Source: Verrucomicrobiota bacterium (GTDB taxonomy: Bacteria; Verrucomicrobiota; Verrucomicrobiia; Palsa-1439). Taken from it: 64,000 nucleotides of DNA. Positions 61,001-64,000 of the stretch are shown here, in pieces (the first letter of the stretch is position 1; each line of letters begins with the position of its first letter). The DNA lies in assembly GCA_003152315.1 (NCBI GenBank), contig PLZV01000062.1:84688-148687 (forward strand). The letters are read 5' to 3'. The notes beneath the pieces are model-generated. The model saw only the letters and a list, made by a program, of their open reading frames with translations, was not told the origin of the DNA and did not search any database. The position numbers were made by a program, and so were the translations under genes.

Positions 61001-64000
61001 GCACAGGTGTATCTCTTGGAGGCCCTGCTTCCGTACGCCGACAAGGAGCCGGCCTTGGTGAAGATACTCGCTGCCACGGCTTTCGGCCCCGACTCCGGCA
61101 GTCTGGCCTACAACGCCGGCCAAATTTTCGGCGGCACCGCTTACAGCGAAGACGACGTCCTCTCGAAATTCTACCGTGACAGCGTGTGCTTCTCCCACAT
61201 GTTGATGGATGATACCGAACTGAAACGGCAACTCGGTCCAGACGCAGAAGTAAAACTCCGCCGTCTCGCCCTCGAAGCCGTCAAGCAACGCGCCGTTGAT
61301 CCGACAGAACTCGAAGCCGAGATCGTCAAATTCTTCGAGGCCCTACAGGGCGCGCCACAGCCCGCATCCGGACCTGCCGCCGAGACCATCGAACACGGTT
61401 ACATCGAAGCACCACTGCAACGACCACCGTCATTCAATTATCGCGAAGCATTGAATACGGATCAGGAATACGATTACGGGGATTTCCTCGTAAAACCCTT
61501 CGATCCGAATGGCTGGCGGTTCACGCCCGAAATGTTGCACGCGGACACCGAGCTTCAGGCCTATTACAATCAACAGTACCAATACTTCACCGAGAAGTTT
61601 TGGAATGCCCGCTTCGACGGCCTGCCGTACCACCGACTCGTCGAAAAACTGCACATGATTCCACTTGCCGATATCCACGACATGATCGCTCGCGGCTTCA
61701 TGCGCATGTACATCCCCACGGAATTCGGCGGCCAGGGTTTGCTCAAGGCGCACTACTACATCCTCTGCCCGCTCTCAATGCGATACGCCGACCCGTCGTA
61801 CGCGCTGACCATCATGGCCCACTCAAGTATCGGCACGACGCCAATACTGCTCGGCCTCAACCAGGATTTACCGCGCGCCAAGGAGGACCTGCAGCAGTTC
61901 CTCTCGGACCAATCCCAAATTGAAAACCTCAAATCCGAAATTGCTCGCATTCTCCGCATGCTCGAGTCGCCGGAAGCGCTCAAGGTGAAGAAGGTCTTCA
62001 CCGCCCTGGGCGAACAAGTGAAGACGAACATCGGCAAGAAACCGATGCTCCGCGCCATCGCCAGCGAGTTCCTCACTCACTTCATGGACGCCGGCCGCGC
62101 CGGCTTGCGCACCGACCTGGTGGTTTTCAAGAGCGAACTGCAACGGTCGCTTGCTATGCTGGATACTCTCCGCCCCCGCGCCGAAGCCGTCATCGCCGAA
62201 CTCGATCGCCGCGCCGAAGCTCACAAACTCTTCTTACGGCTCGTCTCGGCAGGCCAGATCAGCGCGTTCGCGTTGACCGAACCGAACGCCGGCAGCGACT
62301 CCGGCGGCGTCCAGACCCGCGCGGACTTGAAAAAGGTCGAAGTGCTCACCGACGCCGACGGCGTGAAGTATTTCCTGCTTGGGAAAGACCGCAAAAACAT
62401 CATCGATGCAGCCACGATCGATCTCACGAAGATCGATTACAGCGAGTACGACTACAAGACCGATGACCCCGCAAAATTCCGTTACTACCAGCATAACGGC
62501 AAGCGCATTCCCATCCACGACATCGCCCAAGTCCGCCGCGAAGGCGACAAGGAATTCTACGAGTACTACGAGGTCAACGGCGCCAAGATGTGGATCACCA
62601 ACGGCCATGTGGCCGGCATCTTCTGCCTCTATGCTCGCACGAAGGAAGGCCCAACAGGCTTCATGGTGGATCGCCACGCCGAAGGCCTGATCGTCGGCAA
62701 AGACGAGGAAAAGATGGGACAGCGCGGTTCGCCGACGAACGAACTCGGCCTCACCAGTGTTCGCGTCCCGCGCGAGAACGTCATCGGCATCGAAGGACGG
62801 GGACAGGTCAATGCGCTGGAGACATTGAACGTCGGCCGCCTGGGCCTCTGCGTCAGCGCCGTGTCGATGATGGCGAAAATCGTCGAGCAGACGCGCGCCT
62901 TCATCAAAGAACATGAGTTGGACAAGGAAGAGTGGGTGTCGCAGATCCTCGGCGGTATGGCCACCGAATTATACGCCACCGAATCGCTCGCCTACGAACT
63001 CATCGGTCGCGCCGACCACCACGGCACGAAATCCGTTCGCACCGAATCCGCCATCGGCAAGTATTACGCCAGCGAAGCCCTCCATCGTACCATTCGCGCC
63101 GCCGAGAAAATCATGGGCATCGAAGCTTGCACCCAGATGCACGAGTTGGAAAAGCACCGCCGCGACGCCCGCGTTCTCAACATCTACGAAGGTACCAACG
63201 AAGTGCAACGCTTCCTCATCCTCCGCGACCTCGTGGACCACGTGCTGCCGCAATGCGCGAAGTGGGAAGGAGAACCACCCGTCGACCCACTCGGGGCCGA
63301 GAAGTTCGCATTGGCGCGCGCTCTCAAGCGCGCGGTCGACACCTTCGGCGCACACGTTTGGCAGAACGCAAGTTTCCAACCTACGATGTTCAAATTGGTG
63401 GATGTTGCCGGTTACATCAAGACGATGGACTCAACGCTGTGGCGCACCCAATGGCTCAAGCAGAATTGCGCGGAAACCGACACCGCTCACCACGCTTTTG
63501 CCGAGCGCGCCTGCCAGGCCTATCTGGATCACGCCAAGAGTGAAATTGAGCGTCTCCACACCGGGTTCGACCGTGATTTCACCCTGCTGAAACAAGGTTT
63601 CTATCCGCCGGAAGTACGCACGGCCTTTCTCGCATTGGAGACTGCCGATGACCAATCGGAGCCATTACGACCAACGCCCGGGCACAAGGTCACCAGGGCA
63701 TTGCACGTGCTGGTCGTCCTGAATATTGTACCCGCCCTCTCGCCGCTTCCGCGTATCGTGAATGGCGAACTGCTGGAGACGCATTTCGATATCGATGGCG
63801 CGAGTCGCACGGCACTGGAACGCGCCCTCGAACTGAAGTCCGCTTCCGAAGAAGTTGCCGTCACGGCCATCGCGGTTGCGCCGGGCTATGCGATGGAAGT
63901 ATTGCACCGCGCCCTGGCGCTCGGCGCTGACGGCGCGGCGTTGATCAAGACCGACGACCTTCCCGATAATCCGCACGACACCGCCAGATTGATTGCCGAC
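58046..64000 (+). CDS. Giant fusion: ETF-quinone oxidoreductase, acyl-CoA dehydrogenase, ETF beta (continues past window)
   Basis: I read this frame codon by codon from ATG 58046 to the window end: 1985 codons, no stop. Residues 8-35 are an FAD Rossmann site (GAGPAG at 12-17) of an ETF-QO/FixC domain. A membrane segment lies near 533-560. An ETF-QO-type 4Fe-4S site has Cys637, 661, 664 and 667 (CPAKVYEC, NCIKCETC). Residues about 930-1050 resemble an acyl-CoA dehydrogenase C-terminal domain (NAGQIFGGTAYSED). Residues about 1145-1830 are a full acyl-CoA dehydrogenase (PTEFGGQG, ALTEPNAGSDSGG, GAKMWITNG, and NIYEGTNEVQR with the usual catalytic Glu at 1715). From about 1880 an ETF beta subunit begins (ALHVLVVLN, RALALGADGA). 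The expected role is electron flow from acyl-CoA through ETF to quinone. Family calls are firm; the single-chain operation is inference. Confidence 0.88.
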   Translation, partial: MASWKYDVIIVGAGPAGITAAIALARANVPVLVIEAGVFPGAENWSGAVYFTENLAQPDVLGEQAVRDSAYERPVTKRGFYIYNGHSLVGLNYRNPATFANCYTVLRPTYDHYLAELAKSFGAEILTETTVDGLLRDDNGHIVGVHTDRGSIHADVVFLAEGDASQLVTKEGYERNIEAGTPHFLQGIKEVIEVDPDYIEHTFKLSQGEGAAFEILLRNGSIHNRTANLNMGGFLYTNKASLSLGLVLPLDNLSKEFGGDHNRLMEWFKGLPEVRRWTNHSRSSAYGAKIIRGGGFRELPQLVDNGLAIGGAATGIGLDFPYPNFTGPATAMGRLFANAVKQARAANKSFSRPVLEELYERPLRDTHYFKNVEFLEKWPHYVEHTRVFFGRAADLATGSLYIASNTTLRPRQRLWPLAKFTRETLPLKHWGEFFHDLREQRAALGLTHTSKPVAGASTNSSGRPGEGEAHLEFRVDGEPCNNFPWPLSLIFANASVMLSAASDHLYRNDATPLPDKLRNAIASAKRNTSVAAYLGLTGMFVLLLVLMPIQWICELIHLVITRPSPEKFLSSFFQKNLALVRQRLKLDPDAVKIEQPWEEKLSLIRYFSEDHTHIKVFRPENFENRAKIADSPLWHVCPAKVYECHTDDLGQSQLVVNFENCIKCETCWRSATNDVDWTRQRHQRLIFNASTEANRKLLAILKSVTLNEPKGLASQSPRILQFTQYDIRQKALALTAKLHQFCDTVYAGPRYVDAGRTRWLQSLLTEAQSIAAAIKDPCIDRQLVRILAHAKRRKFFWAEADTRQLLEQLPPLPPLATATPQQARVAMVSRLDKLFPKQAVKDLEHNKPLSKEQKNFLHVLSDTVSPPRPVILRELARRDPSLAALVSGIYSAQVAARPELADQPWIGLTAARNAWKEFVPEQTPTLSQVAADVCAIALGAGEMLLERCHQHATNRVQFPGLFKDEDGRDGIAKFGSVKKLLSEMEAQVYLLEALLPYADKEPALVKILAATAFGPDSGSLAYNAGQIFGGTAYSEDDVLSKFYRDSVCFSHMLMDDTELKRQLGPDAEVKLRRLALEAVKQRAVDPTELEAEIVKFFEALQGAPQPASGPAAETIEHGYIEAPLQRPPSFNYREALNTDQEYDYGDFLVKPFDPNGWRFTPEMLHADTELQAYYNQQYQYFTEKFWNARFDGLPYHRLVEKLHMIPLADIHDMIARGFMRMYIPTEFGGQGLLKAHYYILCPLSMRYADPSYALTIMAHSSIGTTPILLGLNQDLPRAKEDLQQFLSDQSQIENLKSEIARILRMLESPEALKVKKVFTALGEQVKTNIGKKPMLRAIASEFLTHFMDAGRAGLRTDLVVFKSELQRSLAMLDTLRPRAEAVIAELDRRAEAHKLFLRLVSAGQISAFALTEPNAGSDSGGVQTRADLKKVEVLTDADGVKYFLLGKDRKNIIDAATIDLTKIDYSEYDYKTDDPAKFRYYQHNGKRIPIHDIAQVRREGDKEFYEYYEVNGAKMWITNGHVAGIFCLYARTKEGPTGFMVDRHAEGLIVGKDEEKMGQRGSPTNELGLTSVRVPRENVIGIEGRGQVNALETLNVGRLGLCVSAVSMMAKIVEQTRAFIKEHELDKEEWVSQILGGMATELYATESLAYELIGRADHHGTKSVRTESAIGKYYASEALHRTIRAAEKIMGIEACTQMHELEKHRRDARVLNIYEGTNEVQRFLILRDLVDHVLPQCAKWEGEPPVDPLGAEKFALARALKRAVDTFGAHVWQNASFQPTMFKLVDVAGYIKTMDSTLWRTQWLKQNCAETDTAHHAFAERACQAYLDHAKSEIERLHTGFDRDFTLLKQGFYPPEVRTAFLALETADDQSEPLRPTPGHKVTRALHVLVVLNIVPALSPLPRIVNGELLETHFDIDGASRTALERALELKSASEEVAVTAIAVAPGYAMEVLHRALALGADGAALIKTDDLPDNPHDTARLIAD
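60152..60199 (+). repeat. Dispersed repeat translated inside the giant gene
   Basis: GTCACCCTGAACGAACCGAA and the next bases resemble the repeat at 27795-27825. In the giant frame it encodes SVTLNEPKGLASQSPR, between the 4Fe-4S domain and the following helical part. It keeps the frame. Confidence 0.5.
61911..61942 (+). repeat. AT-rich repeat-like segment translated inside the giant gene
   Basis: AATCCCAAATTGAAAACCTC and the following AAATCCGAAATT stand out in the GC-rich gene and resemble, in reverse, the CGGATTTC-type repeat at 50090-50125. They encode QSQIENLKSEI within a helical insertion of the acyl-CoA dehydrogenase domain. Confidence 0.45.

Overview
This 64 kb window looks like a chromosomal segment from a member of the PVC superphylum, most probably a Verrucomicrobiota bacterium. 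This is an inference from content, not from a marker gene. The pointers are a 50-residue Verrucomicrobia/Chlamydiae-type small basic protein (46417-46569), a type II pseudopilin ending in an H...DGH motif (54854-55480), two PEP-CTERM proteins, two ECF sigma factors with long membrane-anchored C-terminal extensions, and dense families of short dispersed repeats. No rRNA, tRNA, CRISPR array or insertion-sequence transposase was seen.

Positions 1-31755 hold one long co-directional exopolysaccharide or O-antigen cluster. It runs from the end of a Wzt-type ABC exporter ATPase through many GT4 and GT2 glycosyltransferases, SAM methyltransferases, two GT39-like membrane transferases, a Wzx-type flippase, and an O-antigen ligase/polymerase gene broken by one in-frame TAG. 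It also has a GalE-like epimerase and an AlgD-type GDP-mannose 6-dehydrogenase whose catalytic Cys falls at residue 268. Secreted or surface functions include a beta-helix protein, a deacetylase-like protein and a DUF218 protein. Many genes are joined by 1-4 base stop/start overlaps (ATGA, GTGA, TTGA), which points to translational coupling. Three genes are two-domain fusions. Such a cluster would make GDP-mannuronate, assemble and methylate a polymer, flip or export it, and modify it outside.

Positions 31756-38205 hold a small Cys-rich secreted protein, a divergent pair of membrane-linked ECF sigma factors, a PEP-CTERM protein, a decayed zinc-ribbon gene, and a 900-base gene-free nest of dispersed repeats. 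Among these is a stem-loop element whose arms covary between copies. Next come ispH and glgP (38206-41730).

Positions 41702-49674 form a probable minus-strand operon. In transcription order it encodes a HAD phosphatase, a CutA-HEAT-thioredoxin-TPR fusion, a TPR protein, the small basic protein, an RsuA/RluB-type pseudouridine synthase, an SH3 protein, FolD, a HEAT lipoprotein and a GT87-like membrane protein. Positions 49675-57933 are patchy accessory DNA: small secreted proteins, a pirin, a lower-GC DUF2971 gene, a beta-propeller PEP-CTERM protein, a pseudopilin, an MBL-like protein and a DUF4139 protein. Several repeats here are nested, with about 30-bp palindromes inserted cleanly into longer repeats.

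The most striking object is the reading frame from 58046 to beyond the window end: at least 1985 codons with no stop. It joins an ETF:quinone oxidoreductase (FAD domain, membrane segment, 4Fe-4S site), a degenerate acyl-CoA dehydrogenase C-terminal domain, a full acyl-CoA dehydrogenase and the start of an ETF beta subunit. This would put the whole route from acyl-CoA to quinone on one polypeptide. I consider it the leading candidate for an undescribed system here.
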